The notes under the pieces were generated by a model. That model was not told where the DNA came from. It worked only from the letters and a program-made list of their open reading frames with translations, and ran no database searches. From Actinokineospora sp. NBRC 105648 (GTDB taxonomy: Bacteria; Actinomycetota; Actinomycetes; Mycobacteriales; Pseudonocardiaceae), in assembly GCF_030269645.1 (NCBI RefSeq), contig NZ_BSTR01000043.1, positions 1 to 64,000 on the forward strand: a DNA stretch of 64,000 nt. The letters are read 5' to 3'. Every line of letters begins with the position of its first letter. The first letter of the stretch is position 1. Position numbers and translations under genes: made by a program. This document shows, piece by piece, positions 54,394-63,751 of the stretch.

Positions 54394-55475
54394 ACGCCGC
54401 CGCCCGCCGAGAGCCAGTCGGCGTAGAACAGGCCCAGGCCGAACATCGCGCAGACCCCCGCGAGCAGCCAGAACCGGATGATGACCGTGGTTTCCGCCCA
54501 CCCGGCGAGCTCGAAGTGGTGGTGGAACGGGGCCATCCGGAACAGCCGTCGGCGGGTGGTGCGGAAGATCGCGATCTGCAGCACCACCGAGACCATCTCG
54601 ACCACGAACAGGCCGCTGATCACGATCATCAGCAGCTCGGTGCGGGTGGCCATGGACAGCCCGGCCACCAGACCGCCGAGCGCGAGCGAGCCGGTGTCGC
54701 CCATGAAGATCTTCGCGGGCGCGGCGTTCCACCACAGGAAGCCGATGCAGGCGCCCATCGCCGCCGCGGCCACGATCGCCAGGTCCAGCGGGTCGCGCAC
54801 GTCGAAGCAGGCCGCCTCGCGGACCCGCGAGCAGTCGTGGCTGAACTGCCAGAACGAGATGACCACGTAGGTGCCCAGCACCATCGCCGACGAGCCGCCC
54901 GCGAGGCCGTCGAGGCCGTCGGTGAAGTTCACCGCGTTCGACCAGGCCGAGACCGCCAGGTAGCAGAAGACGATGAAGCCGATGCCGCCGAAGGAGACGA
55001 TGGTGATGTCGCGGACGAAGGACAGGTTGTCCGAGGCCGGGGTCAGCTGCCGCTCGTCGGGGAAGCGCAGCGCCAGCACGGCGAAGGCGATCGCCACCAC
55101 AAGCTGGCCGACCAGCTTCGCGGTCTTGTTCAGCCCCAGGTTGCGCTGCTTGCGGATCTTGATGAAGTCGTCCAGGAAGCCGACCAGGCCCAGCCCGGTG
55201 GCCAGCATCAGCACCAGCAGCCCGGACGCGGTCGGCGAGTCGCCGCGCGCGGACATGGCGTTGACGATGTGCGAGACGCCGTACCCGGCCCACATGGCGA
55301 TGATGATCGCCACGCCGCCCATGGTCGGGGTGCCGCGCTTGCTCTTGTGGCCCTCCGGGCCCTCTTCGCGGATCTCCTGCCCGAAGCCCTGCCGGGAGAA
55401 GACCCGGATCAGGTACGGCGTCAGCAGGATCGCGACGACCATGGCGATCGCCGCGGCGATCAGGATGCTCTTCAC
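54390..55475 (-). CDS. mraY: Phospho-MurNAc-pentapeptide translocase MraY
   Basis: 361-aa ten-helix enzyme that transfers phospho-MurNAc-pentapeptide to undecaprenyl phosphate, making lipid I. Signature loops are [58 protein letters not shown] and PFHHHFE. The GTG start at 55475 overlaps the murF stop (GTGA). A short extra loop with [18 protein letters not shown] contains two cysteines and lies between helices, as in other actinobacteria. Confidence 0.97.
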   Translation of the reverse strand: MKSILIAAAIAMVVAILLTPYLIRVFSRQGFGQEIREEGPEGHKSKRGTPTMGGVAIIIAMWAGYGVSHIVNAMSARGDSPTASGLLVLMLATGLGLVGFLDDFIKIRKQRNLGLNKTAKLVGQLVVAIAFAVLALRFPDERQLTPASDNLSFVRDITIVSFGGIGFIVFCYLAVSAWSNAVNFTDGLDGLAGGSSAMVLGTYVVISFWQFSHDCSRVREAACFDVRDPLDLAIVAAAAMGACIGFLWWNAAPAKIFMGDTGSLALGGLVAGLSMATRTELLMIVISGLFVVEMVSVVLQIAIFRTTRRRLFRMAPFHHHFELAGWAETTVIIRFWLLAGVCAMFGLGLFYADWLSAGGGV

Positions 55476-56935
55476 CGGGCGTCCTCCACCAGCAGCGCGT
55501 CGGCCACCCGCCACAGGGCGGCGGCCTTGGACGCCTTCACGAGCACAACGTCACCGGGTGCCAGTTCGGCGCGCAACAGCGCCACCGCGGCATCGACGTC
55601 CGGCACGAGCACCGACTCCTCTCCCCACGAGCCCTCGAGGCTCGCCCCCTGGTGCATGGCCCGGGCCTGGTCGCCCACCACCACCAAGCGGTTGATGTCC
55701 AGTCGAACGGCGAGCCTGCCGATCTCGTCGTGCCCCCGCACCGACTCCTCGCCCAGCTCGCCCATCACCCCGAGGACGGCCCAGGACCGGCGCCGGTTGC
55801 CTGCGCGGGCCATCGTGGCCAACGTCTTGAGCGCGGCGCGCATCGACTCGGGGTTCGCGTTGAACGAGTCGTTGACCACCGTGACGCCGTCGGCACGCGT
55901 GGTCACCTCCATCCGACGAGCGGAAACACGCTGCGCGTCAGAAAGCCTGTCCGCCACCTCTTGCACTGTCGCGCCCAACTCGAGCGCGATCGCCGCGGCG
56001 GTAAGAGCGTTGCCGACGTGGTGCGCACCGTGCAGCCCGAGCGCCACGTCGGCTTCACCGCCCGCGGTGACCAGCCGGAAGCTCGCACGGGCCTGCTCGT
56101 CGAGGGTGATCCCGACAGCGCGCACGTGGGCCGCCTCGGCCTCGCCGACCAGCACCACCCGGGCCCCGGTCCGCTCGGCCATCGCGGCCACCAGCGGGTC
56201 GTCGGCGTTCAGGACCGCCACCCCGTCGGCGGGCAGCTTCTCGACGAGCTCGCCCTTGGTGCGGGCGATGTCCTCGCGGGTGCCGAACTCGCCGAGGTGG
56301 GCGGTGCCCACGTTGAGGACCGCGCCGATCCGCGGCGGCGCGGTGTCGCACAGCGCCGCGATGTGGCCGGGTCCGCGCGCGGACAGCTCCAGCACGAGGT
56401 GGCGGGTGTGCTCGTCGGCGCGCAGCACCGTCCAGGGGTGGCCCAGCTCGTTGTTGAACGAGCCCGGCGGCGCCACGGTGGGGCCCATCGGGGCCAGGAG
56501 CTGGGCGATCAGGTCCTTGGTGGAGGTCTTGCCGGACGAGCCGGTGATCCCGACGACGGTGAGACCCGCCTCGGTGAGCCGGTCGGCGACCAGGCGCGCG
56601 AGCGCGGCGAACCCGGCCAGCACGGCGGCTCCCGAGCCGTCCTTGTCGCCGGTGAGCGCGACCGAACGGGAGTGCGCCTCGGCGACCGGCGGCACGATCA
56701 CCGCGGGGGCGTCGACCGGCCGCGCGGCGAGGACCGCGACGGCGCCCGCCTCGACGGCCTTCGCGGCGAAGTCGTGGCCGTCCACCTTGTCGCCGGGCAG
56801 GGCGACGAACAGGCCGCCCTCGGTCAGCTGCCGGGAGTCGAACTCGACGCCGCCGGTGACCGCGGTGTCGGGGTCGGCGTGGTGCAGGGTGCCGCCGACG
56901 GCGGCGGCGATCTCGCTCAGGGTCAGCCGGATCAT
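55472..56935 (-). CDS. murF: UDP-MurNAc-tripeptide-D-alanyl-D-alanine ligase
   Basis: 487-aa Mur ligase that adds the D-Ala-D-Ala dipeptide. The N-terminal domain shows [21 protein letters not shown]; the ATP loop is [45 protein letters not shown] and [20 protein letters not shown] are MurF blocks. ATG at 56935 overlaps the murE stop (ATGA). The product feeds MraY, encoded next. Confidence 0.97.
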   Translation of the reverse strand: MIRLTLSEIAAAVGGTLHHADPDTAVTGGVEFDSRQLTEGGLFVALPGDKVDGHDFAAKAVEAGAVAVLAARPVDAPAVIVPPVAEAHSRSVALTGDKDGSGAAVLAGFAALARLVADRLTEAGLTVVGITGSSGKTSTKDLIAQLLAPMGPTVAPPGSFNNELGHPWTVLRADEHTRHLVLELSARGPGHIAALCDTAPPRIGAVLNVGTAHLGEFGTREDIARTKGELVEKLPADGVAVLNADDPLVAAMAERTGARVVLVGEAEAAHVRAVGITLDEQARASFRLVTAGGEADVALGLHGAHHVGNALTAAAIALELGATVQEVADRLSDAQRVSARRMEVTTRADGVTVVNDSFNANPESMRAALKTLATMARAGNRRRSWAVLGVMGELGEESVRGHDEIGRLAVRLDINRLVVVGDQARAMHQGASLEGSWGEESVLVPDVDAAVALLRAELAPGDVVLVKASKAAALWRVADALLVEDAR

Positions 56936-58509
56936 CCGGTCACCGGGCCCAGTCGTTCGCGGATGGCCGCCTCCAGTTCGTCGCGGTCGGAGAACGGGTG
57001 GACGACCCCGGCGACCTCCTGGCCGCTCTCGTGTCCCTTGCCCGCGATGACGACGACGTCGCCCGCGGTCGCGCGCGCCACCGCCGTCGCGATGGCCTGC
57101 CTGCGGTCCCCGATGTCGATCACCTCGCCTCGCTCGGCCCGCGGGACCCCCTCGGCCCCGGCGCGCATGGCGGCCCGGATCGCGGCCGGGTCCTCGCTGC
57201 GCGGATTGTCGTCGGTGACGACCAGCAGGTCGCTGCGCCGCGCCGCCGCCGCGCCCATCAGCGGTCGCTTGGCGGTGTCGCGGTCGCCACCGCAGCCGAG
57301 GACGGCGATCACCTTGCCGTCGGTCCGCGCGCGCATGGCGTCCAGCGCCACGGCCACCGCCTCGGGCTTGTGCGAGTAGTCCACGACGGCGGTGAAGTCC
57401 TGGCCCAGCGCCACCCGCTCCATCCGGCCGGGGACCTGCACCGCGGCCAGGCCGGCCACGATCGCCTCGACCGGCACGTCCGTCGCGTCCAGGACCGCCG
57501 CGGCGACCAGCGCGTTGGCGATGTTGAAGGTGCCCGGCATCGGCAGCGTCGCGGGCAGCACGCGGCCGTCCGGGGTGTGGATCACGAACGACTGCTCGCC
57601 GCTGAGCGAGACCCGCACGTCCGAGGCGGTCCACCCGGCCGGGCCGGTGGTGGCCACGGTGACGGTGTCCGGGGTGACCAGGCGGCGGCCCCACTCGCCG
57701 TCGACGCAGACCACCTCGGCGGCGGACCGGCCGTCGAACAGCAGCGACTTGGCCTGGAAGTAGTCCTCCATGTCCGGGTGGAAGTCCAGGTGGTCCTGGG
57801 AGAGGTTGGTGAACGCGCCGACCGCGAACCGGGTGCCCGCCACCCGGCCCAGCCGCAGCGCGTGGCTGGAGACCTCCATCGGCACGTGCGTCACGCCGCG
57901 CTCGAGCATCACCGCGAGCAGCGCCTGCAGGTCCGGGGCCTCGGGGGTGGTGAACGCGCTGGCGATCCGGGCGCCCGCGATGCGGGTCTCGACGGTGCCG
58001 ATGAGACCGGTGGTGCGGCCCGCGGCGGCCAACCCGGACTCGACCATGTAACTGGTCGTGGTCTTGCCCGAGGTCCCCGTCACCCCGAGGACTGACAGCG
58101 CCAGCGAGGGCTCGCCGTAGATCCAGGCGGCGACGGGACCGAGCGCGGCCCGCGGGTCCGGGTGCACCAGCACGGGCAGGCCCGCGGCGAGCACGGCGGG
58201 TCGCTGGGCGCCCGCGGCGTCGGTGAGGACGGCCACGGCGCCTGCCTCGGCGGCCTGGGTGGTGAAGTCCGCACCGTGCGCCCGGGCACCGGGCAGGGCG
58301 GCGAAGAGGTCTCCTGGGAGGACATGCTGTGCGCGCAGCGTCGCGCCCGTGACGGCCACATCGGACACCGGGGTCCCCGAGGTGGCACTGCCCCGTGGCG
58401 TCGAGAGCCCGGCCTCGGCGCGCGCGGCGAGCGTCGCGAGCGGGACGGGCTGGGTCCGGGTGGGGCGAGGCGGCGCTGTGACAGCCTTGCCTTCGAGCTT
58501 GGCGGGCAC
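56932..58509 (-). CDS. murE: UDP-MurNAc-dipeptide-2,6-diaminopimelate ligase
   Basis: About 525 aa. The ATP loop is VTGTSGKTTTSYM and the substrate region AFTNLSQDHLDFHPDMEDYF. DDNPRSED carries the DNPR motif that selects meso-diaminopimelate over lysine, so the cell wall is of the DAP type. The start is uncertain: GTG at 58509 was used because the frame upstream lacks homology, but no ribosome-binding site is visible; upstream GTG codons cannot be excluded. A gap of 267 bp separates it from ftsI, the only sizeable break between cluster genes on this side, so murE may have its own promoter. Confidence 0.94.
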   Translation of the reverse strand: MPAKLEGKAVTAPPRPTRTQPVPLATLAARAEAGLSTPRGSATSGTPVSDVAVTGATLRAQHVLPGDLFAALPGARAHGADFTTQAAEAGAVAVLTDAAGAQRPAVLAAGLPVLVHPDPRAALGPVAAWIYGEPSLALSVLGVTGTSGKTTTSYMVESGLAAAGRTTGLIGTVETRIAGARIASAFTTPEAPDLQALLAVMLERGVTHVPMEVSSHALRLGRVAGTRFAVGAFTNLSQDHLDFHPDMEDYFQAKSLLFDGRSAAEVVCVDGEWGRRLVTPDTVTVATTGPAGWTASDVRVSLSGEQSFVIHTPDGRVLPATLPMPGTFNIANALVAAAVLDATDVPVEAIVAGLAAVQVPGRMERVALGQDFTAVVDYSHKPEAVAVALDAMRARTDGKVIAVLGCGGDRDTAKRPLMGAAAARRSDLLVVTDDNPRSEDPAAIRAAMRAGAEGVPRAERGEVIDIGDRRQAIATAVARATAGDVVVIAGKGHESGQEVAGVVHPFSDRDELEAAIRERLGPVTG

Positions 58510-58776
58510 GACGCGGAAGGCTACCTGCGCACGCAGGGCGACCGCGCGGGCCCTCGATAGCGCGAGCCGCACCCCATGCGGTAGGGCGCGGACAGTATCG
58601 GCCGCCACCCGATCGCAGGAAGCACCGTGCACGACCGGGTGATAGCTGTTTTCGCAGGCCAGAACGTCGATTTGACCGGTAGAGTCGAACACGTGTTCAG
58701 CACCCCGAACCCCTGCGCCTGCGGCGGGCCCGACCCCCGGCCGGACCCGCCGCCCGGCACCGTCCTCATGCGACGG
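58510..58776 (-). other. ftsI-murE intergenic region (267 bp)
   Basis: On the minus strand the region is less GC-rich in its first part (GGTCAAATCGACGTTCTGG, GCGAAAACAGCTATC). It contains a possible -10 (GATACT near 58600) before the murE start. It is a reasonable place for an internal promoter of the murE-to-ftsQ block. No gene is credible here. Confidence 0.35.
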
Positions 58777-61020
58777 TCATGGCTTGACCAGCGGCACGAT
58801 CGGCGTCTGCTCCCGCGAGAGCGGGATGTTGTACCGCTGGGTCAGGAAGGTGGCCACGTCGTGGAAGAACGGCGCGGCCGAGTGACCGTCCGGAGTGGAG
58901 TACACCGGGGTGTCGTAGACCATGCCCACCACGAACCTGGGGTTGTCGGCGGGCACGATCCCGGCGAAGGTGATCCAGTACTTCGAGTCGCTGTAGCGGC
59001 CGATCGCGGCGTCGAACTGCTGCGCCGTGCCGGTCTTGCCCGAGATCTGGTAGCCCGGCACCGCGGCGGCGGGCGCCGTGCCGCTGTTCTGGTTGGGCGC
59101 CTTCTGCGTCACGGCGCGCAGCATGTCGCGCGTCGCGCGGGCGGTCTCGGGGCTCACCACGCGCACGCCCTCCGGGCGCGGCTCCGCGACCTCGGCGCCG
59201 TCCGGGGCGACCTTGGCCTTGATGATCCGCGGCGGCACCCGCACGCCGTCGTTGGCCACGGCCTGGTACATCCCGGCCATCTGCAGCACGGTCATCGACA
59301 GGCCCTGGCCGATCGGCAGGTTGCCGAAGGTGCTGCCCGACCACTGGCTCTGCGGCAGCAGCCTGCCCGGGCTCTCGCCGGGCAGCCCGACGCCGGTGCG
59401 CTTGCCGATGCCGAGCCGTTCCAGCAGGGCGGCGTACCGGTCCGGCCCGACCTGGTCGGCCAGCATCAGGGTGCCCACGTTGGACGACTTGGCGAAGATG
59501 CCGGTGGTCGTCAGGTTCAGCCTGCCGTGGTCCCAGGCGTCACCGACCACCCGGTCGGCCACCTTGATCGAGCCCGGCACCGAGGTCACCGCGTCCGGTG
59601 TGGTCACCCCGTACTCCAGCGCGGCCATGGCCGTGACGACCTTGTTGACCGAACCGGGCTCGTAGGGCGTGGTCACCGACGGGTCCGCGGTGACCTTCGG
59701 GTCGAGGCCACCGGCCGTGGGGTCGAACGCCTTGTCGTTGGCCAGCGCGTAGACCTCGCCGGTCTTGGCGTCCATCACCACAACGCTGACGCTCTTGGCA
59801 CCGCTGCGCTTGCCGTACTCGGCCGCCTTCTGCTGCACGAAGTACTGCAGGTCCGCGTCGATGGTCAGCTCCAGGTCAGACCCGTTCACCGCCGCGACCA
59901 CGTCGCGCTCGCTGCCCGGGATCACCACGTCGGTGCCCTCGGAGGTCTCGACCTGCTGGCTGCCCGGGTTGCCCGCGAGGTCGTTGTCCCGCAGCATCTC
60001 CAGGCCGACCAGGCCGTGCAGGTTGTGCTTCTGCTGGTCCGGCTCGTCCTTGCGCCAGTTCGCGAAGCCGACGATGTTGGAGGCCAGGTAGCCACCCGGG
60101 TACTCGCGCTTGGCCCGGTACTCGACGTTGAGCGCGGGGAACGCCTGCTTGAGCTCGCGCGCCTTGGCGGGCTCCACGTCCTGGTCGAGGTAGACGAACG
60201 TGTCGTCCGACCGGAGCTTGGCCAGCATGTCCTGTTCGGACACCCGCGGGCCGAGCTCGTGCACCAGGGCCTTGGCCAGGTCGGCCGTCTCCTGCTCGAA
60301 GGACAACGGCTTGGCCGGCTTGGTCTTGTTGAACGCCTCGATCTCGGCCCGCTGGGCGTTGGGCCGGTAGGCCAGGGCGCGCGTCTCCACGCTGAAGGCG
60401 AGCTTGACGCCGTTGCGGTCCACGATGGACCCCCGGGAGGCGGGGATCGGGATCTTGGTCACCCGCTGCCGCTCGGCCCTGGCCGCGAGCGCCTCGGCCT
60501 CGAACCCCTGCACCTGCACCAGCTTCAACCCGGCCGCCACCAACGAGGCGATCAGCAGGAACCGCGACACCACGACCCGGACCCGGTGGTCCGTCCCGGT
60601 CGCCCGCTTGCTGACCCGCCGCACCCGACCGGGGCCCGCCCCCTCGCGCTTGACCTTCGGCGCCGCGGCGCGCTTCCCCTGCGGCACCCCCGCCCGCTTG
60701 GCGCGAGGAGCGGCAGTCCGCTTCTCGTGCGACACACCGTCCGGCTTCGCCCGGGTCGCTGCCCCTCGCTTCCCCTGCGGCACCCCGTCCCGCCCCGCGC
60801 CGCGCCTGGCCTGCGGCGCACCATCCCGCTCACCCCGCGCCGGGGCACCACGGCGCACTGGCGGCACGCCGTCCTGCTCGCCCCGTCCCGCGCGACGCCT
60901 GGCCTGCGGAGCCTCCCGCGGATCCCCCACGGCCCGCTTGGCCGTCCCGCCACGCCCCGTGGCCGATCCTGGCCCACCCCGCTTGCCGTGCGCCGGAGTC
61001 CCACGCCTCTCCTGGACCAC
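58777..61020 (-). CDS. ftsI: Septal penicillin-binding protein FtsI (PbpB)
   Basis: About 747 aa, a class B PBP that crosslinks septal peptidoglycan with FtsW. One membrane helix (VSRFLLIASLVAAGLKLVQV) is followed by ASRGSIVDRNGVKLAFSVETRAL and the transpeptidase motifs SxxK (YEPGSVNKVV), SxN (KSSNVGTLML) and KTG (ISGKTGTAQQF). The cytosolic N-terminus is unusually long (about 148 residues) and strongly basic, built of 16-residue repeats. The start is uncertain: GTG at 61020, which shares a G with the stop of the odd reading frame upstream (TAGTG), was used; later GTG codons would shorten only the repeat tail. Confidence 0.95.
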   Translation of the reverse strand: MVQERRGTPAHGKRGGPGSATGRGGTAKRAVGDPREAPQARRRAGRGEQDGVPPVRRGAPARGERDGAPQARRGAGRDGVPQGKRGAATRAKPDGVSHEKRTAAPRAKRAGVPQGKRAAAPKVKREGAGPGRVRRVSKRATGTDHRVRVVVSRFLLIASLVAAGLKLVQVQGFEAEALAARAERQRVTKIPIPASRGSIVDRNGVKLAFSVETRALAYRPNAQRAEIEAFNKTKPAKPLSFEQETADLAKALVHELGPRVSEQDMLAKLRSDDTFVYLDQDVEPAKARELKQAFPALNVEYRAKREYPGGYLASNIVGFANWRKDEPDQQKHNLHGLVGLEMLRDNDLAGNPGSQQVETSEGTDVVIPGSERDVVAAVNGSDLELTIDADLQYFVQQKAAEYGKRSGAKSVSVVVMDAKTGEVYALANDKAFDPTAGGLDPKVTADPSVTTPYEPGSVNKVVTAMAALEYGVTTPDAVTSVPGSIKVADRVVGDAWDHGRLNLTTTGIFAKSSNVGTLMLADQVGPDRYAALLERLGIGKRTGVGLPGESPGRLLPQSQWSGSTFGNLPIGQGLSMTVLQMAGMYQAVANDGVRVPPRIIKAKVAPDGAEVAEPRPEGVRVVSPETARATRDMLRAVTQKAPNQNSGTAPAAAVPGYQISGKTGTAQQFDAAIGRYSDSKYWITFAGIVPADNPRFVVGMVYDTPVYSTPDGHSAAPFFHDVATFLTQRYNIPLSREQTPIVPLVKP
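60643..60870 (-). repeat. Basic 16-residue repeats in the FtsI N-terminus
   Basis: Five in-frame units, four of 16 codons and one of 12, read GVPPVRRGAPARGERD, GAPQARRGAGRD, GVPQGKRGAATRAKPD, GVSHEKRTAAPRAKRA and GVPQGKRAAAPKVKRE. They give a highly positive, disordered cytosolic tail before the membrane helix. Confidence 0.9.
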
Positions 61021-61784
61021 TACTGCCCGCCCCCGCTCATGCCGTCCACCCGACCGACTCCGTCCCTCTCCGGTGCCCCCGCACCGACCACACCCACCGG
61101 CGCCCCGTACACCCCCGCTACCCGCACTCCCACCCACCGATCACGAGCCAACGACACCCACCCGCGCCCTGCCCCCGCGTCCGCCGCCATCCCGACAACC
61201 ACATCCGCCCCCGTACGCCCACGACCTAGCCCCGCCGGAACAGCCATCCCGATGGAATCCCCACGGCACCCAGCGACAGGCACCGACCCGACCCGCCTTC
61301 GAGCAGCGATCACACCCACTACTCCCCGAGTCCCACCCACAGTCGCCACACCGACCCTCGCGCGAACAGCAGTCCCACTGAGGCAGCCCGCAACCCCGCC
61401 CTCAGCCGCAGACCGCGGCACTGCCCTCGCCCACGGGGACCCCGCCGACCACCCACGCCCCATCGACATCACGCCACGTCCGGCCACCACCGCCGAACCG
61501 GCCCTCGTACCACCGGCGCGAGCCGACAGCGTCCAGCCGGGTCCCGGCGCCTGGTCCACAACCGCGCGCGCCACCCGACCCGCGCACCCACGAACAAAGC
61601 CGGTGTGGGCGCCCATGTCCACGGCCGTGGCGAGGCGTCGGCCGTCGGGCGTCGATCGGACTCGTGTTCGACGCGTGGTCGTACCGGGACAGTGCGTGAC
61701 CCGTCCCTCAGACGGCGAAGCGCCTGTCCAGTGCCGGCACGGGGCCGGACGCCGGGCAGGCGCTCGTCGGGACAGGCGGGGCAT
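61020..61784 (-). CDS. Orphan 254-codon reading frame between ftsL and ftsI (doubtful)
   Basis: An open frame whose ATG shares a base with the ftsL stop (TGATG) and whose TAG shares a base with the GTG used for ftsI (TAGTG), exactly as a coupled gene would. The translation ([19 protein letters not shown]...) is Gly/Arg/Val/Ala-rich with no recognisable domain. By my rough hand count of 48 codons, G/C is highest at the first codon position (about 80%) and lowest at the third (near 60%), the opposite of the certain genes here. It may be decayed or non-coding DNA in a place where relatives have a short gap. I record it because 650-760 bp of the cluster are otherwise unexplained. Confidence 0.25.
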   Translation of the reverse strand: MPRLSRRAPARRPAPCRHWTGASPSEGRVTHCPGTTTRRTRVRSTPDGRRLATAVDMGAHTGFVRGCAGRVARAVVDQAPGPGWTLSARAGGTRAGSAVVAGRGVMSMGRGWSAGSPWARAVPRSAAEGGVAGCLSGTAVRARVGVATVGGTRGVVGVIAARRRVGSVPVAGCRGDSIGMAVPAGLGRGRTGADVVVGMAADAGAGRGWVSLARDRWVGVRVAGVYGAPVGVVGAGAPERDGVGRVDGMSGGGQ

Positions 61785-62644
61785 CAGCCGCCTCCGCCCG
61801 CCGGCGGTGGGGTGGCGGCGTTGGGCGAGCTCGCTCCAGCAGGCGTGCCACCAGCGGACGCGGCCCCACCAGCAGGAGCGGCACCGGCCGGTGCTTCAGC
61901 CGCGGGGGCCCCAGCAGCCGGAACACCAACAGCCGGTGCGGCGCCCGCGGGCGTGCCTGCCGCGGGCACTCCAGCAGCGGCAGCGCCTTCAACGGGCTGG
62001 CCCGCTGTGGGCTGGCCCGCTGCGGGCGGCAGGATCACCGGGTCCACCGGTGCGGGCGGGACCGTGGCGGGCTTGGGCTCGCCGACCACCGTCACCGAGC
62101 CGTCCGGGTTGACCACGAGTCTGGGGGCGTCGCCCGCCGGGACCATGCCCAGGGCGCGGGCGCGTTCGGCCAGTGCGGGCGCGGCCTCCTGCTTCGTGAC
62201 CTCCTGCTGCAGCTGCGCGGCCTGCTCGGCGAGGACAGTGGCCTCCTGCTTCGCGGTCTCCAGCTTGAAGGAGTCGGCGATGGCCTGCGTGGTGAGCCAC
62301 AGGGTGGCGGCGACCCCCACGGCGAGCAGGGCGATCACCAGCACCACGAACGAGGCGCGGCCGGAGCCCGCGTCGTCGGCGGTGGTCGTCGACGGCGTCA
62401 CGTGCGAGCGGGTGCCCTCGCGCTGGGCGCGGCGGGCGTAGGCGCGCTCGGCCGCGGCCGTGCGGGGGCGACCGGTGGTGCGCTCCGTCCGCGACGGCTT
62501 GACCGGGGCGTCGACGGTGCCGACCGCGCCGGTGACGTCAGTGGTGTCCGTGGGCGGGGCCTGCTTGCGGGCGCGGCGCTGGGGCTGCTCCGGTGCGCGG
62601 CGGCCGGTGCGCGTGGCGTTGGTGCTGCGCGCTGGCGCGGTCAT
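61784..62644 (-). CDS. ftsL: FtsL-like septum protein with long Ala/Pro/Gly tail
   Basis: 286 aa with a basic disordered cytosolic part (1-95), one membrane helix ([22 protein letters not shown]) and a coiled coil ([31 protein letters not shown]), then [21 protein letters not shown], the FtsL/FtsB-type end. A tail of about 90 residues follows, built of [14 protein letters not shown]-like repeats. It stands at the ftsL position, between rsmH and ftsI. Small FtsL proteins are poorly conserved, so the symbol rests on position and layout. ATG at 62644 overlaps the rsmH stop (ATGA). Confidence 0.85.
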   Translation of the reverse strand: MTAPARSTNATRTGRRAPEQPQRRARKQAPPTDTTDVTGAVGTVDAPVKPSRTERTTGRPRTAAAERAYARRAQREGTRSHVTPSTTTADDAGSGRASFVVLVIALLAVGVAATLWLTTQAIADSFKLETAKQEATVLAEQAAQLQQEVTKQEAAPALAERARALGMVPAGDAPRLVVNPDGSVTVVGEPKPATVPPAPVDPVILPPAAGQPTAGQPVEGAAAAGVPAAGTPAGAAPAVGVPAAGAPAAEAPAGAAPAGGAASAGGTPAGASSPNAATPPPAGGGG

Positions 62645-63597
62645 GATGCCTCCCGGATGCGTTCCGCGGCTCGCAGTCGGACCGACTGGGCGCGGGGGTT
62701 GTGTTCGATCTCTTTCTCGTCGGCGACCTCAGCACCCCTGGTGAGCAGGCGCAGGTGCGGACCGTGGCCGGGCAGCTCGACCGGCAGGCCGGGGGGCGTG
62801 GTGGACTTGGCGAGCTCCGTGATCGCCCGCTTGACGATCCGGTCCTCCAGCGACTGGTAGGCCTCGACGACGATGCGGCCGCCGACGGCGAGGGCGCCGA
62901 GGGCCGCCGGGATGGCCCGGCGGAGCACGTCGAGCTCGGCGTTCACCTCGATGCGCAGCGCCTGGAAGGTGCGCTTGGCGGGGTGGCCGCCGGTGCGCCT
63001 GCTCGCGGCGGGCACCGCGTCGTAGAGCAGCTCCACCAAGCGGGCGCTGGTGGTGAACGGTTCGCGGTCGCGTTCGGCCACCACGGCCTTGGCGATCCGC
63101 GCCGCGAAGCGCTCCTCGCCGTACTCGCGCAGGACGCGGGCCAGTTCGCCCGCGGAGTAGGTGTTGAGCACGTCGGCGGCGGTCGGCCCGGTGGTGGGGT
63201 CCATCCGCATGTCCAAAGGAGAGTCCCGCGAGTAGGCGAACCCGCGGTCGGCCACGTCGAGCTGCATCGACGACACGCCCAGGTCGAACAGCACACCCTC
63301 CACTCGGGACAGTCCGAGGTCGGACAGCGCGTCCGGGAGTCCGTCGTAGACGGTGTGCACGAAGTGCACCCGGTCGCCGTGCCGGGCCAGCCGCTCGCGC
63401 GAGAGCGCCAGCGCGTTGGGGTCGCGGTCGAGCCCGATCAGCGTGAGCCGCGGGTACGCCGAGAGCAGCGCGTCGGAGTGGCCGCCGAGGCCGAGGGTCG
63501 CGTCCACCAGCACAGCGGGGCGGTCGGCGAGCGCGGGGTCGAACAGCTCGAGGATGCGGTCCACCAACACCGGCTCATGCCGCGGCTGCTCCGCCAT
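62641..63597 (-). CDS. rsmH: 16S rRNA (cytosine-1402-N4)-methyltransferase
   Basis: 318-aa SAM-dependent enzyme (MraW) that methylates C1402 of 16S r[16 protein letters not shown], the SAM motif [40 protein letters not shown] and [14 protein letters not shown] are the family blocks. ATG at 63597 was chosen because the conserved N-terminus (HEPVLV) begins 7 residues later; a GAGGGGG ribosome-binding site lies upstream. It overlaps ftsL and follows mraZ by 154 nt. Confidence 0.97.
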   Translation of the reverse strand: MAEQPRHEPVLVDRILELFDPALADRPAVLVDATLGLGGHSDALLSAYPRLTLIGLDRDPNALALSRERLARHGDRVHFVHTVYDGLPDALSDLGLSRVEGVLFDLGVSSMQLDVADRGFAYSRDSPLDMRMDPTTGPTAADVLNTYSAGELARVLREYGEERFAARIAKAVVAERDREPFTTSARLVELLYDAVPAASRRTGGHPAKRTFQALRIEVNAELDVLRRAIPAALGALAVGGRIVVEAYQSLEDRIVKRAITELAKSTTPPGLPVELPGHGPHLRLLTRGAEVADEKEIEHNPRAQSVRLRAAERIREAS

Positions 63598-63751
63598 CAC
63601 CACCACCCCCTCTCGAACACCGCCCGGCTCGGGCCGGGTGCCGCCAGGTCCCCGCCCGCTCGTCGGACTTGGCACCGGGGAAGGTGTGCCAAGGCCGAAA
63701 GCGAGCGGACCGAGGCCTCACGGCACCCGCGTCCCTGCTGTTCCCCACTGC

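Noticed and set aside
58627-62112. Plus-strand open frame of 1161 codons opposite ftsI/ftsL
   Set aside because: It mirrors the GC-rich third positions of the real minus-strand genes and has no domain; long antisense frames are expected at this GC content.
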